64,000 nt of DNA from assembly GCF_902168135.1 (NCBI RefSeq), contig NZ_CABHOL010000049.1, positions 47,532 through 111,531 of the forward strand, in the 5' to 3' direction. Made by a program: the position numbers and the translations under genes. The DNA is from an uncultured Fluviicola sp. (GTDB taxonomy: Bacteria > Bacteroidota > Bacteroidia > Flavobacteriales_D > Crocinitomicaceae). Shown piece after piece: positions 8,067-17,285 of the stretch. The notes under the pieces were generated by a model. It worked only from the letters and a program-made list of their open reading frames with translations. It had not been told where the DNA came from and searched no databases. Numbering within the stretch: the first letter of the stretch is position 1; each line of letters starts with the position of its first letter.

Positions 8067-9146
8067 CTAGTTCAATTCGCCTTTCATTTTTTCAGCATTC
8101 TCTGCCATTTTCAGTGCATCAATCATTTCCTGGATATCTCCGTTCATGAAAGCTCCAAGGTTGTACATCGTTTTATTGATTCGATGATCTGTAATACGAC
8201 CTTGCGGATAATTGTATGTTCTGATCTTAGCAGAGCGATCCCCGGTCGATACCAGAGTCTTTCGTTGAGCCGCACGTTCCTGGTGGACGCGGTCCAATTC
8301 TGCCTGGTATAAACGGGAACGCAATACAGATATTGCTTTCTCTAAGTTTTTATGTTGTGAACGTCCGTCCTGGCATTCTACCACAACTCCCGTTGGAATG
8401 TGTGTTAGACGAATTGCGGACTCTGTTTTGTTGATGTGCTGACCTCCCGCTCCCGATGCCCTGAAGGTATCTTTTCTCACATCATTCATGTCCAGCTCGA
8501 AATCCACTTCTTCTGCTTCGGGCAAAACCGCCACTGTGATTGCAGAAGTATGGACACGGCCCTGGGATTCTGTTTCCGGGACACGCTGCACCCGGTGCAC
8601 ACCCGATTCAAACTTCAGCATTCCATAGATACCCGCACCTTCAATACTCATTGAAATTTCCTTGTATCCTTTTCCGGAAGCTTCGGAGGAGTTTGCAATC
8701 TCGTACTGCCATCCCATTTCCTTGAAATACATGGTATACATTCTGAATATATCTTCCACGAAAATACAAGCTTCGTCACCTCCCGTTCCGGCACGTAATT
8801 CAAGAATGGCGTTCTTATCATCTTCAGGATCTTTCGGGATCAGCAATATTTTAAGTTCTTCTTCCAATTCAGGCTTCTTCTGCTCCAGGTCATTGATCTC
8901 CATCTTTGCCATTTCCCGCATTTCGGGATCTGTTTCAACCTCCAGCATTTCTTTCGAACTCTTTAAATTGTCCAAAACATTCTTATATGCCTTGTAGGCA
9001 TTGTCAACTTCTTCCAGGTCACGGTATTCCTTGTTCAGCTTCACATAACGATCCATATCCGAAATAATATCGGGGTCTGTGATCATTTTACCGACTTCTA
9101 CAAACCGGAAATGAATTGCTTCCAGTTTACTTAATAAATCTTGCAT
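8067..9146 (-). CDS. prfA: Peptide chain release factor 1
   Basis: 359 residues, the standard RF1 length. It recognises UAA and UAG at the ribosome and triggers peptidyl-tRNA hydrolysis. The GGQ catalytic motif is at 234-236 (SGAGGQHINKTESA). The codon-recognition PxT tripeptide is PET at 190-192 in RVPETESQGRVHTSA, which is RF1-type rather than the SPF of RF2. The N-terminal coiled-coil domain runs from 1 to ~105. Stand-alone gene; prmC/hemK is not adjacent. A strong terminator follows at 7932-7973. Confidence 0.98.
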   Translation of the reverse strand: MQDLLSKLEAIHFRFVEVGKMITDPDIISDMDRYVKLNKEYRDLEEVDNAYKAYKNVLDNLKSSKEMLEVETDPEMREMAKMEINDLEQKKPELEEELKILLIPKDPEDDKNAILELRAGTGGDEACIFVEDIFRMYTMYFKEMGWQYEIANSSEASGKGYKEISMSIEGAGIYGMLKFESGVHRVQRVPETESQGRVHTSAITVAVLPEAEEVDFELDMNDVRKDTFRASGAGGQHINKTESAIRLTHIPTGVVVECQDGRSQHKNLEKAISVLRSRLYQAELDRVHQERAAQRKTLVSTGDRSAKIRTYNYPQGRITDHRINKTMYNLGAFMNGDIQEMIDALKMAENAEKMKGELN

Positions 9147-9243
9147 CTAGTTTCTAATCTTTTAATTCTTATTCTCATTCAAACGGAGAATCCTGAGCCT
9201 TGCGCTCTCCGCTTCCTGCGGTAAGAATAAAACCAGTTGTTTT

Positions 9244-9271
9244 AAACCGCAAAGAATCAAAGGACGCGAGG
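9244..9271 (+). repeat. CGCAAAG-type degenerate intergenic repeat
   Basis: AAACCGCAAAGAATCAAAGG followed by ACGCGAGG, between purM and prfA. It aligns with ACCGCTGAGAAGCAAAGGCG at 18391-18410 and belongs to the scattered CGCAGAG/CGCAAAG family described in the findings. Confidence 0.4.
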
Positions 9272-9297
9272 TCTAAAGTTCTCTCTGCAGTTTATGG

Positions 9298-10470
9298 CTA
9301 ACCGTTGTAAACAAATTCTCCGACTTCGGATCGGACAGTCACTTGTTTTCCATCCATTTTTTCTACCCGGCCGATAATCTGAGCATCAATTCCAAATGAT
9401 TTACTGATCGCTATGATTTGCTGTGCTTCGCTTTCCGGCAGATAAACTTCCATACGGTGTCCCATGTTGAAGACTTTGTACATTTCTTTCCAATCTGTGC
9501 CGGACTCTTCCCGGATCATTTTGAACAATGGCGGAATCGGGAATAAATTATCTTTAATGACATGAACGTCATCCACGAAATGAAGCACTTTTGTCTGCGC
9601 TCCACCCGAGCAATGTACCATTCCATGAATGGATGAACGGCATTTGTCTAAAATAGCTTTGATAACCGGCGCATATGTTCTGGTCGGGGAAAGTACCAAT
9701 TTCCCTGCATCAACCGGAACTCCGTCAACAGCATCCGTCAGGTTTCTCGAACCGGAATAAACCAAATCTGCAGGAACTGCAGCATCAAAGCTTTCCGGGT
9801 ATTTCGCTGCTAACGTTTTGTTGAATACATCGTGTCGTGCAGAAGTCAATCCGTTTGATCCCATTCCACCATTGTAAGCAGTTTCATAAGTTGCCTGGCC
9901 GTAAGACGCCAGCCCAACGATCACGTCGCCATTTTGAATAGTGTGATTGGAAATTACATCGGAACGTTTCATGCGGCAGACAACCGTTGAATCGACGATG
10001 ATCGTTCGAACCAAATCTCCCACATCAGCAGTTTCACCGCCCGTAGAGTAAATTCCGATTCCCTGCTCACGCAGTGTTTCTAATAATTCTTCTGTTCCGT
10101 TGATAATGGCAGCAATAACTTCACCCGTAATCAGGTTCTTATTTCTTCCGATCGTAGAAGAAAGCAGGATATTCTCGGTTGCTCCGACGCATAACAAATC
10201 ATCGATATTCATGATTAGTGCATCCTGTGCAATTCCTTTCCAAACGGAAATGTCACCGGTTTCTTTCCAATACATGTATGCAAGTGAGGATTTCGTACCT
10301 GCTCCATCAGCATGCATAACGATGCAATACTCCTCATCTCCTGTCAAATAATCAGGTACAATTTTACAAAATGCTTTGGGGAACAAACCTTTATCCACTT
10401 TTTTGATCGCATTATGCACTTCTTCTTTTCCGGCTGAAACACCTCTTAAATTGTATCGGATATCTGACAT
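9298..10470 (-). CDS. purM: Phosphoribosylformylglycinamidine cyclo-ligase (AIR synthase)
   Basis: 390 residues from the ATG at 10470 (MSDIRYNLRGVSAGKEEVHN). It forms AIR from FGAM in purine synthesis, using ATP. Family features are HADGAGTKSSLAYMYW near residue 55, NIDDLLCVGA (the ATP/magnesium DD pair), STGGETADVGD and GHRMEVYLP near the end. An in-frame upstream ATG at 10539 is rejected because it lies inside the terminator of the preceding gene and upstream of a good promoter (TAACTTTG at 10488-10495). It is longer than the E. coli enzyme (~345), as usual for the Bacteroidetes form. No other pur genes nearby. Confidence 0.93.
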   Translation of the reverse strand: MSDIRYNLRGVSAGKEEVHNAIKKVDKGLFPKAFCKIVPDYLTGDEEYCIVMHADGAGTKSSLAYMYWKETGDISVWKGIAQDALIMNIDDLLCVGATENILLSSTIGRNKNLITGEVIAAIINGTEELLETLREQGIGIYSTGGETADVGDLVRTIIVDSTVVCRMKRSDVISNHTIQNGDVIVGLASYGQATYETAYNGGMGSNGLTSARHDVFNKTLAAKYPESFDAAVPADLVYSGSRNLTDAVDGVPVDAGKLVLSPTRTYAPVIKAILDKCRSSIHGMVHCSGGAQTKVLHFVDDVHVIKDNLFPIPPLFKMIREESGTDWKEMYKVFNMGHRMEVYLPESEAQQIIAISKSFGIDAQIIGRVEKMDGKQVTVRSEVGEFVYNG

Positions 10471-10487
10471 ACTAAAAATTGAAAGGG

Positions 10488-10495
10488 CAAAGTTA
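10488..10495 (-). promoter_or_regulatory. -7 box of purM
   Basis: TAACTTTG on the minus strand, 17 bases before the purM ATG at 10470, matching TAnnTTTG; a TTG in CAATTGAAT lies upstream, closer than the usual -33 spacing. It decides the purM start because the longer reading frame begins upstream of it. Confidence 0.6.
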
Positions 10496-10524
10496 CAAAA
10501 TTCAATTGAGAGGACGGAATACAA

Positions 10525-10555
10525 AAAAGCCTTCATCAAAATGACGAAGGCTTTT
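10525..10555. terminator. Terminator after the PorE-like gene
   Basis: Arms AAAAGCCTTC and GAAGGCTTTT with the loop ATCAAAATGAC, followed by a T-run on the minus strand. It ends transcription of the gene whose stop is at 10645. Confidence 0.8.
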
Positions 10556-10627
10556 AGTAAATATTATTTTCAGCTACGCTCCAATAATCAAAGCGATCCT
10601 TTTTGATTGCACTAATTATCTCTTATC

Positions 10628-10642
10628 AGAAGCAATGCTTCT
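10628..10642. promoter_or_regulatory. Small dyad AGAAGCA-A-TGCTTCT directly after the PorE-like stop
   Basis: Perfect 7-bp arms, two bases past the stop codon (minus strand). Twin of the 5502-5516 dyad, in the same position relative to its gene; the longer terminator follows 70 bases later. Confidence 0.35.
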
Positions 10643-10644
10643 TC

Positions 10645-12819
10645 TTACCTCGCTTTCGGAAGTGCTTTAAAGATCAGGTAGTCCGGATTTGCAGGAGCCG
10701 CATTGTTTACGTCGAACTCCAGGGTAACTACTTTACCTTCCGTACGTCTGTTGTACTGCTGCAATTGTTCAAACAACTTCTTGTTCGTTTTCTTGAACTG
10801 ATTCATGTATGCTTCTTTCAATACAATCACCTGAGTTCCTGCAATCATTGCACCGTTTTCATCTTTCGGCTCATTTTCAAGGTATTTCCCAGCTAATAAG
10901 TAAACCGTTCTTGGTTCACGCTCTCCTTTTCCTACCGGAATAATTCTGCGTGGGTCCACTCCTTTTTCTTCAACAAGGAATTTGTAACATGCTTTTGCAC
11001 GGTTTTCAGAAAGAACCTGGTTATATAGGTCGTTACCACGCGGGTCGGTATGTGAACTCAATTCAAGTACCAATCCCGGGTTCTCCACTAACAAGTCGTA
11101 AACGAATAACAAGGAATCTTTTGAGTTGATAGAAGAGTCAACTAACAAGTCCCATTTTGCCAAAGGATAACGAACTTCCGGTAGACGAATTGGCTTTTTC
11201 ACCGGGAATAATCCCATATCCAATACGAAATCCTGGTTGTATTTCAATCCTTTTGTAGAGATGGAAGCACCCGCCTTGTTCTCGTAGTACCCTTCTTTTG
11301 AAATCATGATTTTGTAATCGGATTCTTCAGCAATGTAACGATCACCATTTGGTTTTTTATCCCAGTAGACAGATCCGTCTTTTGAAGTCAAACCTTCCCA
11401 TTTTTCATTTGCATTGGATCCGGTAACAATTACTTTCACACCGTCGATCTTTGTTTGACGTGTTTTATCCGTCAAATCAAATACATTGATCTTCAAGCTG
11501 AATACATTCGGAGGCAATTCGTACATCCAAAGATCCGGGCTGAATTGCTCACCAACGTTTCCTTTTCGCTCGGAAGTAAAATAACCTTTACGGTCATCCA
11601 CTTCAACCATTGCGTAATCGTTAAATTCAGAGTTGATAGGAGAACCGTAGTTTGTTGGTTTTTCCCATTGGTTTTTGTCACCTACTTTCTCAGCACGGAA
11701 CATATCCAATGCACCCATTCCAGGAAGACCGTCAGAAGCATAGATCAAATCTCCGTTTCTTGCAAAGCTCGGGAACAATTCATTTCCTGCTGTATTGACT
11801 TCTGGCCCCATATTCACAGGAAGTGACCATGAATCTGATTTCTTTTCGTAAGTAGTGTACCACAAATCGTGTCCACCTTGTCCTCCAGGCATATCCGAAA
11901 CAAAGATCAAGAATTTCCCGTCGTCAGACACACAAGGGTGACCTACAGATAATGTGTCATTTGGTTTCAAAGAAAGTCTTTTCGGACGCTCCCATCCTTT
12001 ACCTCCTAATTCAGACATAAAGATGTCACAACCCAGATTTTTCTTTTTCACACTTGGACAACGTGTGAAGAACATTGTTTTTCCACGTGCATCGATACAC
12101 AAAGTACCTTCGCTGTCTTCTGTGTTAATACTATCACCGACAATCGGCTTAGGTTCCAACCAGTTTCCTTTTTTATCCAGTTCGGAAACGAAAATGTCCA
12201 TATACTTTTGACAAGTCAACGGATCTTTCGCTTTACCCTGAAGACCTTCGCGGTCACTTGAAGTACCGAAAGCGATCTTCGTTTCTTTCTTATCTACGAA
12301 CATTGGTGCCATTTCAAAACCTTCTTTGTTCAGGGCTTTTACGTTAGACACTGTATGACGTGTTCTGTTCTCTTTAAATTCTTCAAACATTTTGCACGAT
12401 GCAATCCCTACATCTGCTCTCGGATCATCCGGAACCAGTGCTTTATATGCGTTATAATTTTCCTGAGCTTTTTTCAGTTCACTCATCTGACGAAGCATAT
12501 CCGCATTATACAACAGTACAAGAGGTTCTTTTTGCTGGAACTTTAATAGAATAGCTTTCTCATACCACTCATTAGCTCTCTTGAAGTTATCAGTTAACCT
12601 GTAACATTCAGCAGTTTTAAATGCCATGTCACCTTTCTGAGCAAGACCTGATTTAGACTTACGTTTAATTTTAGAATAGGCTAATTCGCATTTTGATGCT
12701 GCTTCGCAGTAGTTTCCACTTCTAAACTGAGTATTTGCATCTTTAATTTGTTTCACTTGTCCGAAAGACACGCTGGAAACAACTAAAAGTCCAGATAAAA
12801 TAAGCGTTTTAACATTCAT
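10645..12819 (-). CDS. PorE-like T9SS-associated OmpA family protein (TPR, PD40 propeller, OmpA_C)
   Basis: 724 residues from the ATG at 12819 (MNVKTLILSGLLVVSSVSFGQ, signal peptide); the longer frame starts with TTG. Order: TPR-like helices ~25-150, a WD40-like PD40 propeller ~165-445 (YFTSERKG, FVSDMPGGQGGHDLWYT, YASDGLPGMGALDMF), a carboxypeptidase-regulatory-like fold ~445-530, and a C-terminal OmpA peptidoglycan-binding domain (LELSSHTDPRGND and LSENRAKACYKFLVEEKGVD). This architecture is that of PorE, which anchors the T9SS PorKLMN ring to peptidoglycan. Bacteroidetes carry several paralogues, often beside a PorP/SprF gene; none is adjacent here, so PorE identity is likely but not certain. 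Confidence 0.8.
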   Translation of the reverse strand: MNVKTLILSGLLVVSSVSFGQVKQIKDANTQFRSGNYCEAASKCELAYSKIKRKSKSGLAQKGDMAFKTAECYRLTDNFKRANEWYEKAILLKFQQKEPLVLLYNADMLRQMSELKKAQENYNAYKALVPDDPRADVGIASCKMFEEFKENRTRHTVSNVKALNKEGFEMAPMFVDKKETKIAFGTSSDREGLQGKAKDPLTCQKYMDIFVSELDKKGNWLEPKPIVGDSINTEDSEGTLCIDARGKTMFFTRCPSVKKKNLGCDIFMSELGGKGWERPKRLSLKPNDTLSVGHPCVSDDGKFLIFVSDMPGGQGGHDLWYTTYEKKSDSWSLPVNMGPEVNTAGNELFPSFARNGDLIYASDGLPGMGALDMFRAEKVGDKNQWEKPTNYGSPINSEFNDYAMVEVDDRKGYFTSERKGNVGEQFSPDLWMYELPPNVFSLKINVFDLTDKTRQTKIDGVKVIVTGSNANEKWEGLTSKDGSVYWDKKPNGDRYIAEESDYKIMISKEGYYENKAGASISTKGLKYNQDFVLDMGLFPVKKPIRLPEVRYPLAKWDLLVDSSINSKDSLLFVYDLLVENPGLVLELSSHTDPRGNDLYNQVLSENRAKACYKFLVEEKGVDPRRIIPVGKGEREPRTVYLLAGKYLENEPKDENGAMIAGTQVIVLKEAYMNQFKKTNKKLFEQLQQYNRRTEGKVVTLEFDVNNAAPANPDYLIFKALPKAR

Positions 12820-12952
12820 AGCAAGGTGCAATCTTTTTTATATAAACACAGTGATAAAAGACCAACTACAGGATTAAAGTTATAGTTACTCAGTTATCGT
12901 GATTGCCGAAATTAAATTAAAATTTTGAATACGCGCTATTTATCGGGCAAAA

Positions 12953-12974
12953 AAAAACGTCTAAGATCGTTTTT
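12953..12974. terminator. Terminator after rluD
   Basis: AAAAACG and CGTTTTT arms around TCTAAGAT, followed by a long T-run on the minus strand, directly downstream of the rluD stop at 12983. The stem is AT-rich and modest. Confidence 0.55.
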
Positions 12975-12982
12975 GTGAGATT

Positions 12983-14011
12983 TTACTCGGCAACATATCT
13001 ATCCCATTTGTTCAGCAAAACCTGAAATCCTTCCGGCAAATCGGAATCAAACTGTATCCATTCACCCGTTCCCGGATGTTGGAATCCTAAAGATTTAGCA
13101 TGCAGTGCCTGTCCGGGGATCAGGTCGAAACAATTAGAAATAAACTGTTTATACTTATCATGTGTTGTACCTCTCACAATGCGGTCACCTCCATATTCCA
13201 GGTCATGAAACAAAGGATGTCCTTTCCATTTCAGGTGCGTGCGGATCTGATGGGTCCTTCCTGTTTCCAGTTTACATTCAACGAAAGTCACCAGGCCGTA
13301 TCTTTTCAAAACTTTTACATGTGTGACTGCATGCTTCCCGTGATCTCCCTCAGGAAAAACAGTCATTACTTTTCGATTTTGTAAAGAGCGTCCCAAATTC
13401 CCTTCGATACGCATGTCTTCTTCTACATCTCCCCAAACCAAAGCCTGGTATCTTCTTTCAGTAGTTCTGTCGTAAAACTGCTTAGCCAGGTTCGTCAATG
13501 CATCTTCCGTTTTTGCCACTACCATGATCCCGGTCGTGTGTTTATCCAGCCGATGAACCAAACCAGGCCTCCCGAAGTAATCTGATTTTCGTTCAGGCAG
13601 ATTGTCAAAGTGATAAACCAATGCATTGACCAGTGTTCCCGTATAATTCCCGTACCCGGGATGAACTACCATATTCGCAGGCTTGTTCACAACAATCAAT
13701 TCGTGGTCTTCGTAAACAATGTCCAATGGGATATCCTGCGGAATAAGTTCTATTTCGCGAACCGGGTAAGGCAAAACAATTGCTACTTCATCCCCGGGTT
13801 TTACCTTGTAGTTGGATTTGACCGGTTTCCCGTTAACAACTACGCTGCCGTTCTTGGCCGCCGATTGGATTTTATTCCTGGATGTGTTAGGAAGACGATC
13901 TAACAGGTATTTATCTATACGAACGGATTCCTGACCCGGGTCCGCTTTAAAACGGTAGTGTTCAAAAAGTTCTTCTTCTTCCTGCTCAACATCCTGAACA
14001 TCCTCATTCAT
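12983..14011 (-). CDS. rluD: RluA/RluD-family 23S rRNA pseudouridine synthase
   Basis: 342 residues. An acidic N-terminus is followed by an S4 RNA-binding domain at ~29-85 (VRIDKYLLDRLPNTSRNKIQ) and a catalytic domain whose motif GLVHRLDKHTTGIMVVAK carries the catalytic aspartate D156. Members isomerise uridines in the helix 69 region of 23S rRNA; the exact positions cannot be read from sequence. Last gene of the operon that starts with the PASTA protein; the gap to the upstream T9SS gene is only 3 bases. Confidence 0.92.
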   Translation of the reverse strand: MNEDVQDVEQEEEELFEHYRFKADPGQESVRIDKYLLDRLPNTSRNKIQSAAKNGSVVVNGKPVKSNYKVKPGDEVAIVLPYPVREIELIPQDIPLDIVYEDHELIVVNKPANMVVHPGYGNYTGTLVNALVYHFDNLPERKSDYFGRPGLVHRLDKHTTGIMVVAKTEDALTNLAKQFYDRTTERRYQALVWGDVEEDMRIEGNLGRSLQNRKVMTVFPEGDHGKHAVTHVKVLKRYGLVTFVECKLETGRTHQIRTHLKWKGHPLFHDLEYGGDRIVRGTTHDKYKQFISNCFDLIPGQALHAKSLGFQHPGTGEWIQFDSDLPEGFQVLLNKWDRYVAE

Positions 14012-14014
14012 ATA

Positions 14015-16237
14015 CTATCTGATAATTTTTTTAACTGTCTGCGAGTTGTTCAGCCTTAAGAAGTAAATCCCGCCGGGAGCATCGCTCAAATCAAAGCGAA
14101 GATCCGATGTACCTACTGTCAACACAGTGCGGCCTTGTGAATCTACCAAAACAGCTCCCGGAAATTCATTTTCGGATCTCCAGTTGATATTCACAACTCC
14201 GGTTGTAGGATTCGGATAAACGTTCCAGTCGATTTCTTCTTTTACCAAATCATCCGTTCCAAGGTTTACATTATCAGAAGTCAAAATAATTGGTCTGATC
14301 ATGGGAACTCCCGGACTGGATGCCGTACTCCAGGTTGCCCCTGCATTTAATGAGAAAAATAAATTCCCGACATTCGGTGTGTTTCTATCAAACCCGATAT
14401 TCAAAGGATCTGCGTCGATTTGACGCATCCCAACGTAGAATGCTCCTCCGTTCAAAGGAAGACGTGTATCTTTCAGGAGGTAATCCGTGTAAACACCTCT
14501 TTCGTCTTCATAAATTGGTGTTCTCGGATAGAAGAACTGATCTTCATAAAGTACCGATCCCGGAACTCCGTTGTTATCGCCCCAAACGGTCAATAAGAAC
14601 AATTTACTAGATAGATCTTTTACGGTAGGAACGAAACACATTCTTACTCCCAACAAGGTATCTGCCTGGTAAGGCTGGAACTTAAGGGCCAATCTTGCCT
14701 GAACCTGGGAAATTCCATAAGCCGCTTCTGCAGACCCGTCATCGTAAGCATAGACATTCTCAAATACCTGTTTGGCATAGGAAGAATCATTCAGGGGCAA
14801 ATTAGGGAATTGGGCTCCTGCATTGGCTATAATATCGAATGTTTTGGTTGCTGATGGCGGAGTAGTTGAGAATGTATATCCTGTTGAAAAATCATGCACA
14901 CTGGACACAGTTGTTCTTGGGGCATAGTTCAATGCACCGGACAAAGTCGCTGCTTGCATCGTAAACGTTCCTTCTGTTGTTCCTGCGAAATCAACTTTCA
15001 CCGTTCCGTTCATGTTATTTTCAGGAACATTCGATCCGTTTCTAACCGAAACCTTTACGGCAGGATTCATATGTGTAGGGTCGTTTACCCAATGTTCCCA
15101 GGGAACTTCCGTGTAATCTTCTATCAATGACCCGATATTGTACACAAATGCGAAATCCTTGAAAAGTGTATCCTGGTAACCGCTTCCGTTTCTCAAATGC
15201 ACATAATCCAGGTGGAATTCATCCAACATTCCTGAAAGCCCTCCGTAATTTTTGAACCGGAACCTGAATCCATCTGTCAAATATGCTGCGTTAACAATTT
15301 TCAAATGACCAACTTTGAAATCCCCAAGCGGACCTCCGTTGATGGACCAAACACGGTTCCATTCGTCTGAATTTTTATCGTAGAATTCCAGAACAAGTGA
15401 GTCCTGTACTTCCGGTGCATCACCAAATCCCTGCCGCTGAACTAAAAAACTCAGGTAAATGGAATCATTCGGATTATACCCTGATAAATTAATGGTTTTA
15501 GAGGTTAAATAATCTGCGTAACCGGTTTGTGTTGTATTGATTGCATAAGGATACCCCGTTTCGTCCAGTCCGTCAAAAGTAACCACTCCCAATGTCCACG
15601 GATTCACGGCATGTGTATAATTGTGGTATGCAGATACATCCATCCAGTATACATCCGGATTCACTTCATGCGCAAAGAAAATAGTTACCGAATCCTGCAG
15701 GATATCCGGATTTGTTATAGGAATTGTGTCAGGATCAAGATCGGGATTGTTAGACAAATCCAGCGTATCATAAATATTGTAGGGCGGATAGAAATCAATT
15801 GTGGAATAAACTACCGGGTAATTTTGAAAATCGGCTTGGTTAATGGTAATCAGCGGTAAATCTGTTTGTGTAGTCGTCCCTGTTGACAAAGCGGTCGTAT
15901 AACGTCTGGTTGGAGAAGTCGAGTACTTTTTATCGTTCGTAAGCGGAACATCCGACAAGTCTGTCAGGTGATAGAACTTCTGTTCAGTAACGTTTGCATC
16001 TCCGGGTTGCGCATCCAGTACCGGGAATTTGGAATGAGAAAACTCATCCAAAAGCGGCAACGACAAGGTGTCAAATGAATAAACAAAGGTGCTGTCAATA
16101 TTTGCGGTGCTTTTCAAGTTCAGGGATCTTTTGGGAGAAACCCCTCTTTTCATAGCTCCTATCGGACTCAAAACTTCCTGTCCGAATGAAACAAATCCAA
16201 CAATAAATACAAAAACGGATACTAAACTAAATTTCAT
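14015..16237 (-). CDS. Large secreted protein with T9SS type A sorting domain
   Basis: 740 residues. Signal peptide MKFSLVSVFVFIVGFVSFGQ. The mature part is beta-rich without a family I can name; a segment at ~240-345 (YLSFLVQRQGFGDAPEVQDSLVLEFYDKN) resembles jelly-roll binding modules of surface proteins. The C-terminal ~75 residues (NVYPNPTTGVVNINWRSEN to KKIIR) are a type A sorting domain, so it is a T9SS cargo. It lies between the PASTA gene (15 bases) and rluD (3 bases), a conserved-looking operon position that may hint at an envelope role rather than adhesion. Confidence 0.82.
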   Translation of the reverse strand: MKFSLVSVFVFIVGFVSFGQEVLSPIGAMKRGVSPKRSLNLKSTANIDSTFVYSFDTLSLPLLDEFSHSKFPVLDAQPGDANVTEQKFYHLTDLSDVPLTNDKKYSTSPTRRYTTALSTGTTTQTDLPLITINQADFQNYPVVYSTIDFYPPYNIYDTLDLSNNPDLDPDTIPITNPDILQDSVTIFFAHEVNPDVYWMDVSAYHNYTHAVNPWTLGVVTFDGLDETGYPYAINTTQTGYADYLTSKTINLSGYNPNDSIYLSFLVQRQGFGDAPEVQDSLVLEFYDKNSDEWNRVWSINGGPLGDFKVGHLKIVNAAYLTDGFRFRFKNYGGLSGMLDEFHLDYVHLRNGSGYQDTLFKDFAFVYNIGSLIEDYTEVPWEHWVNDPTHMNPAVKVSVRNGSNVPENNMNGTVKVDFAGTTEGTFTMQAATLSGALNYAPRTTVSSVHDFSTGYTFSTTPPSATKTFDIIANAGAQFPNLPLNDSSYAKQVFENVYAYDDGSAEAAYGISQVQARLALKFQPYQADTLLGVRMCFVPTVKDLSSKLFLLTVWGDNNGVPGSVLYEDQFFYPRTPIYEDERGVYTDYLLKDTRLPLNGGAFYVGMRQIDADPLNIGFDRNTPNVGNLFFSLNAGATWSTASSPGVPMIRPIILTSDNVNLGTDDLVKEEIDWNVYPNPTTGVVNINWRSENEFPGAVLVDSQGRTVLTVGTSDLRFDLSDAPGGIYFLRLNNSQTVKKIIR

Positions 16238-16252
16238 CTAATCAAAAATTAC

Positions 16253-17041
16253 CTACCGTTTTTCAGCTGAAACCATAATTGTTGTGCCGGATGGAACAGT
16301 CTCACCTTCGATAAACTCAGGACTTTGAGAATAAATAACAGCATTGGTTGAGTCCGCAGCATTTGTACATCCATCACATGCACCAACTGAAATCTGTAGC
16401 GATACCCCACTTAAACGCGCTTTGGCATCAGATATTGTTAAACCGATCAAATCAATTACGGTTACCGGTTTTGCTTCGTTATTCTGACCTACCACCAATG
16501 TAATAGTGCTTCCAACCGGGATCTTTGTTCCTTCCTTGATTTCTCTTCCGTTGAAAAGTTGTCTCAATACAGCCCCGTTCGATTCGGAAGTCGGAACATA
16601 CGTTTTACGGCACTTCAATCCGCGATTCTTCAGGATACTTTCGGAAATCCGCTCGGATTTATCAATGAGGCTAGGCATTTCTACCAGGCGCATTTTTTTG
16701 GAAACCTGCACACGGATGATCCTGCCTGACTTCACATAAACCAATGATTTGGAAGTTGGGAGCGGATCCTGTGACACGATGGTTCCAGCAGGAAGTTCGG
16801 GTTTATAAACGGAGTCCAATACTTCGATCTTCAGTTCCAATGCTTCCAGTTTGGACTGTGCACCGCTGGTCTTCATCCCAACCACATTCGGAACATCAAT
16901 CTTCTCACCGTGATTTGTGTACTGATCAAGATAAATAACCACTATTGAAACAACAATGATATAAGTAAGCACAATGTAAAGCGAATGCTTCAAAAAATGC
17001 CTGCTCCAAACAAATGCTTTAAGCTTCTGAAAAAACTTCAT
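16253..17041 (-). CDS. PASTA-domain membrane protein
   Basis: 262 residues from the ATG at 17041 (MKFFQKLKAFVWSRHFLKHS). One transmembrane helix at ~22-40 (YIVLTYIIVVSIVVIYL), then three PASTA domains of about 65-70 residues on the periplasmic side (VPNVVGMKTSGAQSKLEALE, EMPSLIDKSERISESIL, VIDLIGLTISDAKARLSG). PASTA domains bind muropeptides or beta-lactams in kinases and penicillin-binding proteins; here no kinase or transpeptidase is attached. A TATATTTG box at 17061-17068 supports this start. It is divergent from ddl, a cell-wall precursor gene, which fits a peptidoglycan role. Confidence 0.88.
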   Translation of the reverse strand: MKFFQKLKAFVWSRHFLKHSLYIVLTYIIVVSIVVIYLDQYTNHGEKIDVPNVVGMKTSGAQSKLEALELKIEVLDSVYKPELPAGTIVSQDPLPTSKSLVYVKSGRIIRVQVSKKMRLVEMPSLIDKSERISESILKNRGLKCRKTYVPTSESNGAVLRQLFNGREIKEGTKIPVGSTITLVVGQNNEAKPVTVIDLIGLTISDAKARLSGVSLQISVGACDGCTNAADSTNAVIYSQSPEFIEGETVPSGTTIMVSAEKR

Positions 17042-17060
17042 AAATCGATTGTAAGTTGCA

Positions 17061-17068
17061 CAAATATA
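17061..17068 (-). promoter_or_regulatory. -7 box of the PASTA/T9SS/rluD operon
   Basis: TATATTTG on the minus strand matches TAnnTTTG and is 19 bases before the ATG at 17041; a TTG 23 bases further upstream fits the -33 element. Confidence 0.6.
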
Positions 17069-17168
17069 AAAAGAATGTTCCTGCAAGTACTCAAAGCACA
17101 AATGAAGCTTTTAACAATCTGTTCTGAAAACTTTTTCCATACCCCCGGATGCAGGATTAATTATCCGT

Positions 17169-17176
17169 TACTTTTG
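17169..17176 (+). promoter_or_regulatory. Possible -7 box of ddl
   Basis: TACTTTTG matches TAnnTTTG, about 110 bases before the ddl ATG. It would give a long leader containing the TTTGAAC repeats. No TTG at the right distance was found. Confidence 0.35.
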
Positions 17177-17209
17177 TATTTAAGTGTTCCAAAAACAGAG
17201 CAACGCTTA

Positions 17210-17271
17210 CTTAAAAGGTTAAAAGTTCAACCACTCAAAGTTGAACCATTTGAACTGTTTGAACACCTGTA
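17210..17271. repeat. TTTGAAC/GTTCAAA-rich intergenic repeat upstream of ddl
   Basis: Contains AAAAGTTCAACC, AAAGTTGAACC, ATTTGAACTG and TTTGAACACC within 60 bases, in both orientations. Same class as the spacers at 7974, 43024, 46243 and 59396. Confidence 0.5.
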
Positions 17272-17285
17272 CTAAAACAAAAAAT

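Noticed and set aside
10471..10539. Longer purM start at 10539
   Set aside because: The added 23 residues lie in the terminator of the preceding gene and upstream of the purM promoter box.
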